Assembly: GCA_001920415.1 (NCBI GenBank)
Contig: MNJR01000144.1
Location: 61,855-125,854 of the forward strand
Source of the DNA: Acidobacteria bacterium 13_1_20CM_3_53_8
GTDB taxonomy: Bacteria; Acidobacteriota; Blastocatellia; Pyrinomonadales; Pyrinomonadaceae
Direction of reading: 5' to 3'
DNA length: 64,000 nucleotides
A program made the translations under genes and the position numbers. Numbering within the stretch: position 1 is the first letter of the stretch; each line of letters starts with the position of its first letter. Under the pieces are notes generated by a model, which saw only the letters and a program-made list of their open reading frames with translations, was not told where the DNA came from and made no database searches. Shown piece by piece: positions 1 to 9,135 of this stretch.

Positions 1-1
1 G

Positions 2-655
2 GGAAAGCCTTTTGCGAACGGCTCCGTGCAGAAGAAAAAGCTCTGGCAGCTTTTGACGAGCGAGGGAAGCGCTCGCGATGTTTATAAAATCTCGCGCCAG
101 CTTTTCGCTCCAGACGAACGGCTAGCCCTCTTAGTGGAAGATGCGGATGAAGTTGAAAGAGAAAACTCTAACGGTCTGCATGATATTGTGAACGCTGTCT
201 CTCTTTACGAGCTTCGCGGATACATGGCAAACACGCTGCTGCGCGACACGGACGCTATGAGCATGGCTCATTCGCTTGAGGTGCGCGTCCCATTCGTTGA
301 TGCGGAGGTCGTGCGCTTCATGCTGGGGTTGCCGGGTGCGTGGAAGATGAGAGGCGATGGGCCAAAGCCTCTCCTTCAAGATGTGATTAAAGATTTGCTC
401 CCGACTGAATTTATGCGCAGGCCGAAGATGGGGTTTACGCTTCCGTTCGAAAGCTGGATGCAGTCTCGGCTGCGCGATCAAATTAACCAAAAGTTCGCAG
501 ACGAAGGCGGTTTCATAAAATTGGGGATTCGACCTGAAGCCGCGCAAAAGGTCTGGGCGCGTTTCCTTCTCAATCCTCGAAGCGTAGGCTGGTCACGTCC
601 TTGGTCTCTATTCGTGCTCGCCAACTGGTGCGAGCTTCACCAAATCGAGTTGTGA
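2..655 (+). CDS. Asparagine synthase-type amidotransferase, C-terminal part (5' end outside window)
   Basis: The reading frame is open to the left edge (GKPFANGS precedes the first GTG at 26), so this is the 3' part of a longer gene. About 217 residues remain. They match the C-terminal half of the asparagine synthase (AsnB) ATP-dependent domain: DTDAMSMAHSLEVRVPFVD is the conserved block found also in the complete asnB downstream, and RRPKMGFTLPFESWM matches its RPKKGFNFPLALWM. The glutaminase half and the ATP pyrophosphatase loop lie outside the window. In polysaccharide clusters such proteins are usually thought to amidate uronic acids or related substrates rather than make free asparagine, but the substrate cannot be read here. 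The stop overlaps the GTG start of the next glycosyltransferase (GTGA), so the two are translationally coupled. Confidence 0.9.
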   Translation, partial: GKPFANGSVQKKKLWQLLTSEGSARDVYKISRQLFAPDERLALLVEDADEVERENSNGLHDIVNAVSLYELRGYMANTLLRDTDAMSMAHSLEVRVPFVDAEVVRFMLGLPGAWKMRGDGPKPLLQDVIKDLLPTEFMRRPKMGFTLPFESWMQSRLRDQINQKFADEGGFIKLGIRPEAAQKVWARFLLNPRSVGWSRPWSLFVLANWCELHQIEL

Positions 656-1857
656 AAGTCCTGCACGTTCTTCCAAGGCTTGCATTGCAATGTGGAGGCC
701 CGGTCGTTGCCGCTCTTGGCATGACCTCTGCGCTAGCAAGGGCTGGCGTGGAAGTGAGACTGGTCGCAACTGACCGCTGGGCTTACGACATCCCCGAAAA
801 ATTCGACTGCGATACTCGAATCTTTCCTAACCTCGTCGGCCCTTGGCAGTGGTCGCCGAAACTCGGTAGGGCGCTGCCGGAACTCGTCGGTTGGGCAGAC
901 GTGGTGAACCTGCACACGCTCTGGAGTTATCCGGTCTCAGCAGCCGCGCGTGAATGCCGCCGCACTGGCGTGCCTTACATTTTGAGACCGTGCGGCATGA
1001 TGGACACTTGGTCGCTATCGCAAAAGAGTTGGAAGAAGCGTCTCTATACGGCTCTGGTAGAACGAAGAACGGTTGATGGCGCGGCTGCGCTGTGGTTCAC
1101 GAGCGAAGAGGAGAGAAGAAGCGCTCAGCCTTTCAACTATAAATCACCGGATACAGTTATTCCTTTGGGGCTTGCTCCTAACGCCTATCAGAATCTGCCC
1201 ACGCCCGGCAATTTTAAACTGAAATATACGGAACTAGCCGGGCGTCGCCTCATACTTTTCCTAGGCAGGCTCACGCCGGGCAAACGGGTTGATCTTCTGC
1301 TTCAAGCTTTCGCAGAGATTCATGAAGAATTTTCTGACACGACGCTGGTCATAGCAGGGCCTAATGAGGGAACTTACCTGAGCGAGTTAAGGCAGTTGGC
1401 CCAGAGTTTGCGAATCACAGAGCGCGTTGTTTTCACGGGGGCGCTGCGAGGGCTAGAGGTACAGGCCGCGCTTGTTGATGCGGAAATTTTTGCGCTGCCT
1501 TCTCTGCACGAAAATTTCGGAGTGTCAGTGATAGAGGCTATGGCCTGCGGAGTTCCTGTCATCGTCAGCAACCTTGTAAATCTTTCGGAACAGGTTGAGC
1601 AGTTCAAAGCCGGTGTGAGCATAAGTCCTACTGCGGAATCTCTGACGAAAGCTTTACGACAGCTTCTAGCAGACCCTTCGCTATCAAGTCAGATGGGTGC
1701 GAATGGCAGAAAACTCGTGTTAGAAAAATTCACTTGGGACGGAATCGTTCCCGAACTGATTGATCTATACGAAAGAGCTATTGCGCGAAAGCTAAAGGCC
1801 AGAGCCGCGCGCGATGTAGTTCATGTGGATGGCGCTGGACAGTTAGGCGAATTGTAA
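652..1857 (+). CDS. GT4-family glycosyltransferase
   Basis: About 401 residues with a GT-B fold of the group 1 (GT4) type. The N-terminal half opens with VKVLHVLPRLALQCGGPVVA, the usual first strand and glycine loop. The C-terminal nucleotide-sugar domain has LFLGRLTPGKRVDLLLQAF and the family motif LHENFGVSVIEAMACGVPVI, whose E-x7-E pair contacts the donor sugar nucleotide. I place the start at GTG 652, which overlaps the preceding stop and leaves the protein beginning right at the first beta strand; an upstream start at 601 would add 17 residues unlike the family. It is expected to add one sugar to a lipid-linked repeat unit on the inner face of the cytoplasmic membrane. Donor and acceptor are unknown. 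Confidence 0.88.
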   Translation: MKVLHVLPRLALQCGGPVVAALGMTSALARAGVEVRLVATDRWAYDIPEKFDCDTRIFPNLVGPWQWSPKLGRALPELVGWADVVNLHTLWSYPVSAAARECRRTGVPYILRPCGMMDTWSLSQKSWKKRLYTALVERRTVDGAAALWFTSEEERRSAQPFNYKSPDTVIPLGLAPNAYQNLPTPGNFKLKYTELAGRRLILFLGRLTPGKRVDLLLQAFAEIHEEFSDTTLVIAGPNEGTYLSELRQLAQSLRITERVVFTGALRGLEVQAALVDAEIFALPSLHENFGVSVIEAMACGVPVIVSNLVNLSEQVEQFKAGVSISPTAESLTKALRQLLADPSLSSQMGANGRKLVLEKFTWDGIVPELIDLYERAIARKLKARAARDVVHVDGAGQLGEL

Positions 1858-1863
1858 TCAGAT

Positions 1864-3789
1864 ATGTGTGGTATCGCAGGATTTTTTAATCTAAGCGACA
1901 GTTCCGTTCTGGAACGCATGACAGACCTGCTGGCTTATCGCGGGCCGGATGATCGAGGCACGCGATATTTCGAGAAAGAACGAGTCGGCCTTGGGCATCG
2001 CAGGCTCTCCATCATTGACCTCTCGCCTGCGGGTCATCAGCCTATGAGCAACGCGGACGAGAGCATTTGGATAACTTACAACGGAGAAATCTATAACTTT
2101 TTAGAGTTGCGTGGCGAACTGGAAGCGCTGGGGCATAGCTTTAAATCAAGAACAGATACGGAAGTGATTCTGCATTTGTATGAGGAAGAGGGCGCAGAGT
2201 GCGTTAAGCGTTTGAACGGAATGTTCGCATTCGCGCTCTTTGACAGGCGCAAACGTAAACTCGTTCTCGCACGTGACCATTTTGGAATCAAACCTCTCTA
2301 CTACTACCACGAAAATGGCTGCCTCGTTTTCGCTTCGGAAATAAAAGCGATCCTGGCATCGAACGCTTATTCGACAGAAGTAAACTGGCAAGCCGCGCGC
2401 GACTTTTTCACATACCTTTACGTTCCATGTCCAGAGACTATGTTTCGTGGAATCTACCAGGTTCCTCCGGCGCATGTTGTAGAACTGGATTTGACTACGA
2501 ACCAACTGGAATCAAGACGCTTCTGGCAGCCGCGCCAGATCGAAAGAGTAAACGGCAACGGTTCTCATCAAGACGAGAAAGAAAGATTGCGAGAGCTTCT
2601 CTCCGATAGCGTGGAGCGCCAGATGATTAGCGACGTGCCGCTCGGCGTTTTCTTGAGCGGCGGCGTTGATTCGCCAATACTGGCGGGGCTTATGATGCAA
2701 TCATCTTCCCAGAAGATCAAAACCTTCACAGTTGTATTTCGCGGCAAGGGGCTTGAGTTTTACGATGAGAGCGAAGCGGCTCGAAAGGTTTCCGAAAAAT
2801 TCGGAACAGAGCATCAAGAGATTGAAGTTGATTTGAACGATCCAGTAGAAATGCTAGAACTCGTAGACCACTTCGATCAGCCTTTCGGCAATCCCACCTT
2901 CTATCTAATGTACTTAATCTCCAAACACACGCGGCGCGCTGTGACGGTTGCGTTGTGCGGCGCAGGCGGCGATGAGCTTTTCGCAGGCTATCCGCGTTAT
3001 CGCGCTATGAAGATGGCGCGATGGCTGCGCCGCGTTCCGCGCCCCATTCTGGCTGGCGCTCGACGCGCTCTTGATATGGCGTCGGACGATCACAGAAAGA
3101 TGACTCTGCGGCGCGCTCGTCAGTTACTCGATGGTCTTAGCGAAGACGAAGTGAGCCAGTTTGTGAACTGGACTTACTTTCTAACCGAAAATCAGAAGAA
3201 GAGTCTTCTTAATCAAATTACATTTGATAGGGCGAACGCTAACGGAGGTTTTCTACCTGCTGAAAGAATTATGCGGCGTCATCTGGGTGAAAGTTTGCTG
3301 GAAGACAAGGGCAATAGAATTCTTCATCTGGATGTGCAAACTTTTCTTCCAGACAACATTCTGGAATACACGGACAAGATGAGCATGGCGCATTCATTGG
3401 AAGTGCGCGTGCCTTACCTTGATTATCGCTTTGTAGAGCACTCGCTTCAGATTCCTTTCCGCGAAAAACTGCGCAAGGGGAAAGGGAAAGCAATTTTAAC
3501 AGAAGTGTTCGCAAACCTTTTCCCGGCTGGACACTTGAAGAGGCCGAAGAAGGGTTTCAATTTTCCACTGGCGCTATGGATGCGCGCGTCGTTCGATGGT
3601 TACTTCAACCGTAATCTGAATCGCGCTGAGGTTGAGAGGCTGGGAATTTTCAACTTCGATTACATAGAGTCGTTGCGCCACCAGCACCGGACAGGCAAGG
3701 CCGACAATTCCTACGCGCTCTTTTCAATCATTATGTTCGACAAGTGGTTCCGAGACTACATTCTTGAAGAAGAACCTGTTGAAATTTAG
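1864..3789 (+). CDS. asnB: Asparagine synthetase (glutamine-hydrolysing), AsnB type
   Basis: A complete 641-residue class II glutamine amidotransferase. The protein starts MCGIAGFF, so Cys2 becomes the N-terminal nucleophile that releases ammonia from glutamine; YRGPDDRG and GHRRLSIIDLS are typical glutaminase motifs. The synthetase domain from about residue 215 has the pyrophosphatase loop LSGGVDSP and the block DKMSMAHSLEVRVPYLDY. Length is normal for the TIGR01536 family. It follows the glycosyltransferase by 6 bases and lies in a polysaccharide cluster together with a second, partial homologue, so it may act as a sugar-acid amidotransferase rather than in asparagine supply. The assignment to the family is firm; the substrate is inference. 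Confidence 0.93.
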   Translation: MCGIAGFFNLSDSSVLERMTDLLAYRGPDDRGTRYFEKERVGLGHRRLSIIDLSPAGHQPMSNADESIWITYNGEIYNFLELRGELEALGHSFKSRTDTEVILHLYEEEGAECVKRLNGMFAFALFDRRKRKLVLARDHFGIKPLYYYHENGCLVFASEIKAILASNAYSTEVNWQAARDFFTYLYVPCPETMFRGIYQVPPAHVVELDLTTNQLESRRFWQPRQIERVNGNGSHQDEKERLRELLSDSVERQMISDVPLGVFLSGGVDSPILAGLMMQSSSQKIKTFTVVFRGKGLEFYDESEAARKVSEKFGTEHQEIEVDLNDPVEMLELVDHFDQPFGNPTFYLMYLISKHTRRAVTVALCGAGGDELFAGYPRYRAMKMARWLRRVPRPILAGARRALDMASDDHRKMTLRRARQLLDGLSEDEVSQFVNWTYFLTENQKKSLLNQITFDRANANGGFLPAERIMRRHLGESLLEDKGNRILHLDVQTFLPDNILEYTDKMSMAHSLEVRVPYLDYRFVEHSLQIPFREKLRKGKGKAILTEVFANLFPAGHLKRPKKGFNFPLALWMRASFDGYFNRNLNRAEVERLGIFNFDYIESLRHQHRTGKADNSYALFSIIMFDKWFRDYILEEEPVEI

Positions 3790-3814
3790 AGTTTGTTGTA
3801 ATTGAAAGGATTTT

Positions 3815-4855
3815 ATGCCGAGAGTTAAAGCAGCAATCATAGGAACCGGATTAATAGCGGGGAAGAAACATATTCCGGCTTTTCTGAAGCACAAAAGCAA
3901 AGTCGAATTGGCCGCGCTCTGCGATTTGAATCAAGCGGCCGCGCAGAAGGTTGCGAGCAAGTTCGGAATACCGCGAACCTACTCCGACATAGGCGAGATG
4001 ATCGAGCAGGAAAAGCCAGACATCGTTGACATCTGCACGCCGCCGCAGACTCACGTGAAGCTCGCTATAGAGGCTATGAAGCGTGGCTGCAACGTTTTTA
4101 TAGAAAAGCCTATGGCGCTTACTGTAGAAGAGTGCGACCGTATCGTTGACGCTTCGCGCTCGGCGGGCGTGAAGGTGTGCGCAGGCCACAGCGATCTCTT
4201 CTACTATCCGTTCATGGAAGCTCGTGAGATGGTCGCGCGCGGCGCAATTGGTGAGTTTCGCGGGATGCGAATCTTTCTTTCGACGCCTACGAACTACATG
4301 ACCTCGCAAGAAAATCACTGGGCGCACAAGTTGCCCGGCGGCGTAATTGGCGAAACAGGCCCACACATTGTTTACATGACGCTGGCTTTCATCAATCCTG
4401 TAAGGCGCGTGAGCGTTGATGCCATGAAGATTCTTGATTATCCTTGGTCGCGTTATGACGACTATCGTATAAATCTGATTGGAGACAAGGCTATAAGCTC
4501 CGTGACCCTCTCTTATACTACGGATCAATGGGCTGCGCGTTTGGATATTTTGGGGAGCAAAGGTATTCTCACACTCGATCTTGAAGGCATGTATCTAATC
4601 AACAATCGCCGTCCGACCTTAAAGCCAGTGCCCGTCGCGCTCTCTCTCTTGAGCGAATCAGGTCAAATAGTTCAGAATCTTCTATCGAAGAGCATGAAGG
4701 TGGCTACGGGACGCTACGACAACACACACGACATTCTGATTGAGCGCTTCGTTGACGCCGTAGCGAACGGGACGGAATCGCCCGTGTCGGCGGAAGAGGG
4801 AAGGGAAGCAGTCAGGGTTTTGAATATGATCGTAAAGAGTCTGGAGTCAGACTGA
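3815..4855 (+). CDS. Gfo/Idh/MocA-family NAD(P)-dependent oxidoreductase
   Basis: A 346-residue protein with an N-terminal Rossmann fold (AAIIGTGLIAGKKHIPAF) and the family signature FIEKPMALT, whose EKP lysine is a catalytic residue. The C-terminal half is the alpha/beta sugar-binding domain, with HWAHKLPGGVIGETGPHI containing a GG and a histidine near the active site. Family members oxidise or reduce a hydroxyl of a nucleotide sugar or cyclitol. In capsule clusters they often make 3-keto intermediates for amino sugars, but no partner aminotransferase is visible nearby. ATTGAAAGGA lies just upstream of the ATG and gives a usable ribosome-binding site. The last codons are part of a long inverted repeat (4834-4966). 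Confidence 0.88.
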   Translation: MPRVKAAIIGTGLIAGKKHIPAFLKHKSKVELAALCDLNQAAAQKVASKFGIPRTYSDIGEMIEQEKPDIVDICTPPQTHVKLAIEAMKRGCNVFIEKPMALTVEECDRIVDASRSAGVKVCAGHSDLFYYPFMEAREMVARGAIGEFRGMRIFLSTPTNYMTSQENHWAHKLPGGVIGETGPHIVYMTLAFINPVRRVSVDAMKILDYPWSRYDDYRINLIGDKAISSVTLSYTTDQWAARLDILGSKGILTLDLEGMYLINNRRPTLKPVPVALSLLSESGQIVQNLLSKSMKVATGRYDNTHDILIERFVDAVANGTESPVSAEEGREAVRVLNMIVKSLESD

Positions 4856-4966
4856 TTTTCGATTTTAGATTTGCGATTTTCGATTTAAGAGCTTTTCTGT
4901 TTCTTCCAATCGAAAATCCAAAATCCAAAATCGAAAATCCATTTGGCTCCAGACTCCAGACTCTTT
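4834..4966. repeat. Long imperfect inverted repeat between oxidoreductase and carbamoyltransferase genes
   Basis: The outer arms AAAGAGTCTGGAGT (4834-4847) and ACTCCAGACTCTTT (4953-4966) are exact reverse complements. Inside them, a run of GATTTTCGATTTTAGATTT-like units (about 4854-4886) faces its near reverse complement (about 4909-4940, AATCGAAAATCC units). The whole can fold into one hairpin with a loop of about 22 bases. The left arm codes for the last residues of the oxidoreductase and the right arm ends one base before the next ATG. It looks like a REP- or MITE-like element, and could also end or attenuate transcription. Confidence 0.75.
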
Positions 4967-4967
4967 T

Positions 4968-6764
4968 ATGTACATACTTGGAATAAACGCATATCACGGT
5001 GACGCTGCTGCTGCTGTGATTCGTGATGGTCGCTTGATTGCGGCTGTGGAAGAAGAGCGGTTCAATCGTCGCAAGCATTGCGCAGGATTTCCGATTGAGT
5101 CGGTGAAATATTGTCTTGAAGCTGCTGGCTGCTCTATTGAAGATGTGGAGCACATAGGCATTTCGCGTGACCCGTCGGCGCATCTTCACAAAAAGATTCT
5201 TTACACTGCGACGCGCGCCGCAAAAAGTCTGGGCGATTTCGACAAAGGAAAGAAGGCGAAGAGCGAAAGAAACGGGTCAAGCGTTTTCCGTCAGGTGGCA
5301 GACCGCCTTGCTAACGCCGCGCGCGTGCGCGATTTGAAGGACGATCTGGCGAGAGCCTTGAAAATTCCAAAGAACAGGTTTCGAGCGCAGTTTCATAACG
5401 TAGAGCATCACCGCGCGCATCTTGCAAGCTCTTTCTTCGTCTCGCCGTTTGAGCGCGCCGCGCTGCTTTCGATTGACGGCTTCGGAGATTTCATCTCAAC
5501 CATGTGGGCCGTAGGCGAAGGCAACTCGATTGATGTTCTGGGACAGGTTGAATATCCGCACTCTTCCGGCATTCTCTACACGGCGACCACTCAGTTCATA
5601 GGTTTTCCGCACTACGGCGACGAAGGAAAAGTTATGGGGCTTGCGCCGTATGGCGAGCCGCGCTTCATAGAAGATTTTCGGGACATCATCAGAACTGAAG
5701 AGGGCGGACGCTTTCGTCTGAATTTAGATTACTTCCGTCACCACGCCGAAGGCGTAGAGATGAGTTGGGACGAAGGCTCGCCCGTCATAGGCAGAATCTT
5801 TTCCGATGAATTCGTGCGGAGGTTCGGGGCTGCCCGCGTCGCAGGCTCACCCTTGACCGACCGCGAGCGAGACATAGCTGCGAGTCTTCAACTGCGTCTT
5901 GAAGAGATAGGCTTTCATGTTCTAAATCATTTGCATGACAAGACCGGTTTGACTGATCTGGGTTTATCGGGCGGTGTGGCCTACAACTCGGTAATGAATG
6001 GAAAGATTCTTCTAAACACTCCGTTTCGCCGCGTCTTCGTACAACCTGCTGCTGGCGATAGCGGGACTGCGCTGGGCGTTTGCTATCACATTTACAACAA
6101 TCTTCTAGACAAACCTCGCGCGGAAATTATGGAGGGCGCTTACACTGGCCCGGAGTTCAGCGACACGGAGATTCGCAGCGAGCTTGAGCGGGCGGGATTA
6201 AAGTTCGAGAGCTATTCTGATAGCGAGGTAACAAGACGCGCGGCTGAGGATATAGCGGACGGCGCAGTGGTTGGATGGTTTCAAGGGCGCATGGAGTTTG
6301 GGCCTCGCGCTCTTGGAAATCGCTCGATCGTCGTTGACCCGCGCCGCTCGGACATGAAAGAGATTCTGAACGAGCGAATAAAGAAGCGCGAGCCTTTCAG
6401 ACCATTCGCGCCTTCGATTCTTGAAGAGCACGTCGGAGATTATTTCGAACAGACGCATCCAGCGCCAACCATGTTGATGGTCTATCAGATCAAACCCGAA
6501 CGACGCGCAGAGATTCCTGCGGTCACACACGTTGACGGCTCAGGTCGTTTGCAAACTGTTTCCGAGAATGTCAACCCTCGTTACTATCAACTCATTTCAG
6601 ACTTCCACAGCCTGACCGGAGTCCCTGTGGTTCTGAACACATCGTTTAATGAGAACGAGCCTGTCGTCTGCACTCCGCGCCATGCCATTGACTGCTTTTT
6701 GAAGACGCGTATGGATGTGCTCTACTTAGGAAATAATGTAGTTCGCCGCGAGCAGCATGATTAA
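4968..6764 (+). CDS. NodU/CmcH-family carbamoyltransferase
   Basis: A 598-residue O-carbamoyltransferase of the NodU/TobZ type. The N-terminal ASKHA-like (Kae1-like) domain begins MYILGINAYHGDAAAAVI, with VEEERFNRRKH and the metal-binding HNVEHHRAHLASSFF around residue 143. GDEGKVMGLAPYG and LSGGVAYNSVMNGK follow, and the C-terminal domain has EFGPRALGNRSIV and PFRPFAPSI. Such enzymes use carbamoyl phosphate and ATP to form carbamoyl-adenylate and transfer the carbamoyl group to a sugar hydroxyl, here probably decorating the polysaccharide or its precursor. The start is fixed by the conserved N-terminus, yet no Shine-Dalgarno sequence precedes it: the arm of an inverted repeat lies directly upstream. 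Confidence 0.92.
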   Translation: MYILGINAYHGDAAAAVIRDGRLIAAVEEERFNRRKHCAGFPIESVKYCLEAAGCSIEDVEHIGISRDPSAHLHKKILYTATRAAKSLGDFDKGKKAKSERNGSSVFRQVADRLANAARVRDLKDDLARALKIPKNRFRAQFHNVEHHRAHLASSFFVSPFERAALLSIDGFGDFISTMWAVGEGNSIDVLGQVEYPHSSGILYTATTQFIGFPHYGDEGKVMGLAPYGEPRFIEDFRDIIRTEEGGRFRLNLDYFRHHAEGVEMSWDEGSPVIGRIFSDEFVRRFGAARVAGSPLTDRERDIAASLQLRLEEIGFHVLNHLHDKTGLTDLGLSGGVAYNSVMNGKILLNTPFRRVFVQPAAGDSGTALGVCYHIYNNLLDKPRAEIMEGAYTGPEFSDTEIRSELERAGLKFESYSDSEVTRRAAEDIADGAVVGWFQGRMEFGPRALGNRSIVVDPRRSDMKEILNERIKKREPFRPFAPSILEEHVGDYFEQTHPAPTMLMVYQIKPERRAEIPAVTHVDGSGRLQTVSENVNPRYYQLISDFHSLTGVPVVLNTSFNENEPVVCTPRHAIDCFLKTRMDVLYLGNNVVRREQHD

Positions 6765-6785
6765 TTTCAGGAGCGATCTATTGTT

Positions 6786-7736
6786 ATGAGAATTCTTGTG
6801 ACAGGCGGTGCGGGGTTTATCGGTTCGCACCTTTGCGAGCGTTTGGTCAGTGAAGGAAATGATGTCATTTGCCTTGACAATTTTTTTACAGGGCGCCGAG
6901 AGAACATATTTCATTTACTCGATGATCGTCGCTTTGAATTGCTGCGTCACGATGTCATCGAACCTATCTTGCTCGAAGTAGATCAAATCTATAATCTAGC
7001 TTGCCCCGCTTCGCCCATTCACTATCAGTACAATCCCGTGAAGACTGTGAAGACGAACGTGATGGGAACACTCAACATGCTAGGTTTATCAAAGCGTGTG
7101 AAGGCTCGCATCCTTCAGGCTTCGACTTCGGAAGTTTACGGCGACCCGGAAGTGCATCCTCAAACGGAAGACTACTGTGGGCACGTCAATATGATCGGGA
7201 TCAGGGCATGCTACGACGAAGGAAAACGTGTTGCGGAAACTCTGATGATGGATTATCACCGTCAGAATAAAGTTGACACTCGCATTGCGCGCATCTTTAA
7301 CACCTATGGGCCAAGGATGCTTGAGAATGATGGGCGCGTCGTCTCGAATTTCATAATGCAGATATTGCGCGGCGAAGAGTTGACGATTTACGGCGACGGC
7401 TCGCAGACTCGCTCGTTCTGTTACGTTGACGATCTAGTAGAAGCTCTGATTCGTTTGATGAACTGCGAAGGAATTCACGACCCTGTTAATCTGGGCAATC
7501 CGGGCGAATTTACAATCAAGGAGCTGGCCGAAGAGGTCGCGCGACTTTGCGGAGCAACGCCGCGCTTCAAATACTGCGCGCTCCCGCAGGATGACCCCAA
7601 ACAACGAAAGCCGGACATCACACGTGCCCAAAAATTCTTAAACTGGAATCCAACAATTCCGCTACGCGATGGCCTTCAGCGCACGGTCGCCTATTTCGCA
7701 TCTCGCGTTCGCCAGGCTCCCGCTCTACAGATTTGA
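6786..7736 (+). CDS. UDP-glucuronate decarboxylase (UDP-xylose synthase)
   Basis: A 316-residue extended short-chain dehydrogenase. It begins with the NAD-binding loop [15 protein letters not shown]. The sequence is close to the UXS group: [38 protein letters not shown] and the catalytic [19 protein letters not shown] (Tyr-x3-Lys) are hallmarks. The enzyme oxidises UDP-glucuronate at C4, decarboxylates it and reduces it to UDP-xylose, supplying xylose for the polysaccharide. One unusual spot is [17 protein letters not shown], where most UXS proteins as I recall them read W-G-x-VNPIG. AGGAGCG about 10 bases before the ATG is a suitable ribosome-binding site. Confidence 0.92.
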   Translation: MRILVTGGAGFIGSHLCERLVSEGNDVICLDNFFTGRRENIFHLLDDRRFELLRHDVIEPILLEVDQIYNLACPASPIHYQYNPVKTVKTNVMGTLNMLGLSKRVKARILQASTSEVYGDPEVHPQTEDYCGHVNMIGIRACYDEGKRVAETLMMDYHRQNKVDTRIARIFNTYGPRMLENDGRVVSNFIMQILRGEELTIYGDGSQTRSFCYVDDLVEALIRLMNCEGIHDPVNLGNPGEFTIKELAEEVARLCGATPRFKYCALPQDDPKQRKPDITRAQKFLNWNPTIPLRDGLQRTVAYFASRVRQAPALQI

Positions 7737-7841
7737 GAGTTCGACGACGAAACGTTCTGCGTCTCTTTTGAATAAATACGCGCGTCCGATAACGCCGAAG
7801 AAAGACGCTTCTCTTATTAGAAACTTATTCAAATTAAGCGA

Positions 7842-9095
7842 ATGAAAGTGCTTCTTCTAAATCAGTGCTTCTATCCTGATGTGGTTTCGGCTAGCCAGCA
7901 TCTGACAGACTTCGCAGTGAGGCTGGCTGACGAGGGGCACGATGTGACGGTTCTGGCGAGCCGCAGAGGTTATGATGACGCGGAAGCGCGCTTCGCCAAA
8001 CGAGAGATGTGGAAGGGGATTAAGATCATACGCGTTCCTTCGCTCAATCTTGGAAAAAATTCGAAGTTGCGCAGGTCTATGAATTTCGCAAGCTTTCTGG
8101 CGGCTTGCGTTTTCCGCCTGACGCTTTTGCCCCGGCATGACGTTGTCGTTGGGATGACAGCGCCTCCGCTCATCTCTTTTCTCGCGGCGCTCTTCGTTCA
8201 ATTGAAAGGCGGTCGCTTCGTCTACTGGGTCATGGACTTGAATCCTGATGAAGCAGTAGCCGCAGGGTGGTTGCGCGAGCGCTCCATTGCTGCAAGATTT
8301 CTTAACTCCATACTTCTATACGCGCTTCGACACGCTGAAAAGATTATAGTGCTGGATCGCTTCATGAAAGAGCGCATCCTTGCCAAAGCCATTTCAGGCG
8401 AAAAAATAGAGATTGTTCCGCCCTGGTCTCATGATGATGCCGTAAAGTTTGACATTGAAGGCAGAGAAGCATTTCGCCAAAAACACGATCTTTCAGAAAA
8501 ATTCGTAGTCATGTATTCCGGCAATCACAGCCCATGTCACCCGCTCGATACGCTTCTGGACGCGGCTCAAAGGTTGAAGGATAATTCCAACGTAGCGTTC
8601 TGCTTCGTAGGCGGCGGGAGCGAATTTGCAAAGGTCAAGAGCTTTGCTGTTGAGCGTGAGTTGAAAAATATTCTGTGCCTGCCGTATCAGCCGCTAGACA
8701 AGCTGTCCGCATCGCTCTCTGCGGCAGACCTTCACGTAGTAGTTATGGGCGAGCAGTTCGCTGGAATAGTTCATCCATGCAAAATATATAACATTCTTTC
8801 CGTAGGCGCGCCGTTTCTCTACATTGGCCCAACGGAAAGCCACGTGGTTGACATACTCCCACAAATTCCCTCGCGCGAGGCCGGTCGTACGGCCAAACAC
8901 GGCGAGGTGGACAAAGTAGTCGCTCATATTTTCGAAGCCATGCGGGACGAGCAAGTCTTGCCCTTACTGAATGAGGTAGAGTTTTCAAGCAGGTTCTCTA
9001 TGGGAGCGCTGCTGCCCAGCATGGTTGAAGCAATTGAAGCTCAGCCGACGGAATTGCCCGTGCGCAGCCTCGGCGCTTCAAACACCAGCGCATAA
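7842..9095 (+). CDS. GT4-family glycosyltransferase, WbuB-like
   Basis: A 417-residue GT-B glycosyltransferase. The start MKVLLLNQCFYPDVVSASQH and the block VYWVMDLNPDEAVAAGW resemble the WbuB group (fucosamine transferase-like), in which an arginine- or aspartate-rich loop follows the first strand. The C-terminal donor domain has VMYSGNHSPCHPLDTLLDAA and VVVMGEQFAGIVHPCKIYNI, where the latter replaces the usual E-x7-E segment by H-P-x-K-I-Y as in WbuB. It should act at the cytoplasmic membrane on undecaprenyl-linked acceptor. It sits between two nucleotide-sugar epimerase genes, in the same direction. Substrate is not determined. Confidence 0.88.
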   Translation: MKVLLLNQCFYPDVVSASQHLTDFAVRLADEGHDVTVLASRRGYDDAEARFAKREMWKGIKIIRVPSLNLGKNSKLRRSMNFASFLAACVFRLTLLPRHDVVVGMTAPPLISFLAALFVQLKGGRFVYWVMDLNPDEAVAAGWLRERSIAARFLNSILLYALRHAEKIIVLDRFMKERILAKAISGEKIEIVPPWSHDDAVKFDIEGREAFRQKHDLSEKFVVMYSGNHSPCHPLDTLLDAAQRLKDNSNVAFCFVGGGSEFAKVKSFAVERELKNILCLPYQPLDKLSASLSAADLHVVVMGEQFAGIVHPCKIYNILSVGAPFLYIGPTESHVVDILPQIPSREAGRTAKHGEVDKVVAHIFEAMRDEQVLPLLNEVEFSSRFSMGALLPSMVEAIEAQPTELPVRSLGASNTSA

Positions 9096-9135
9096 ATTTC
9101 CAAAAAATCTTTAATTCAAATCGAAGGAGCTTTGA

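Noticed and set aside
3851..4528. Long antisense frame of 225 codons
   Set aside because: It is the reverse of the well-supported oxidoreductase gene, and its composition (Arg- and His-rich) is typical of antisense shadows. The same holds for 51332-51976 opposite parB.
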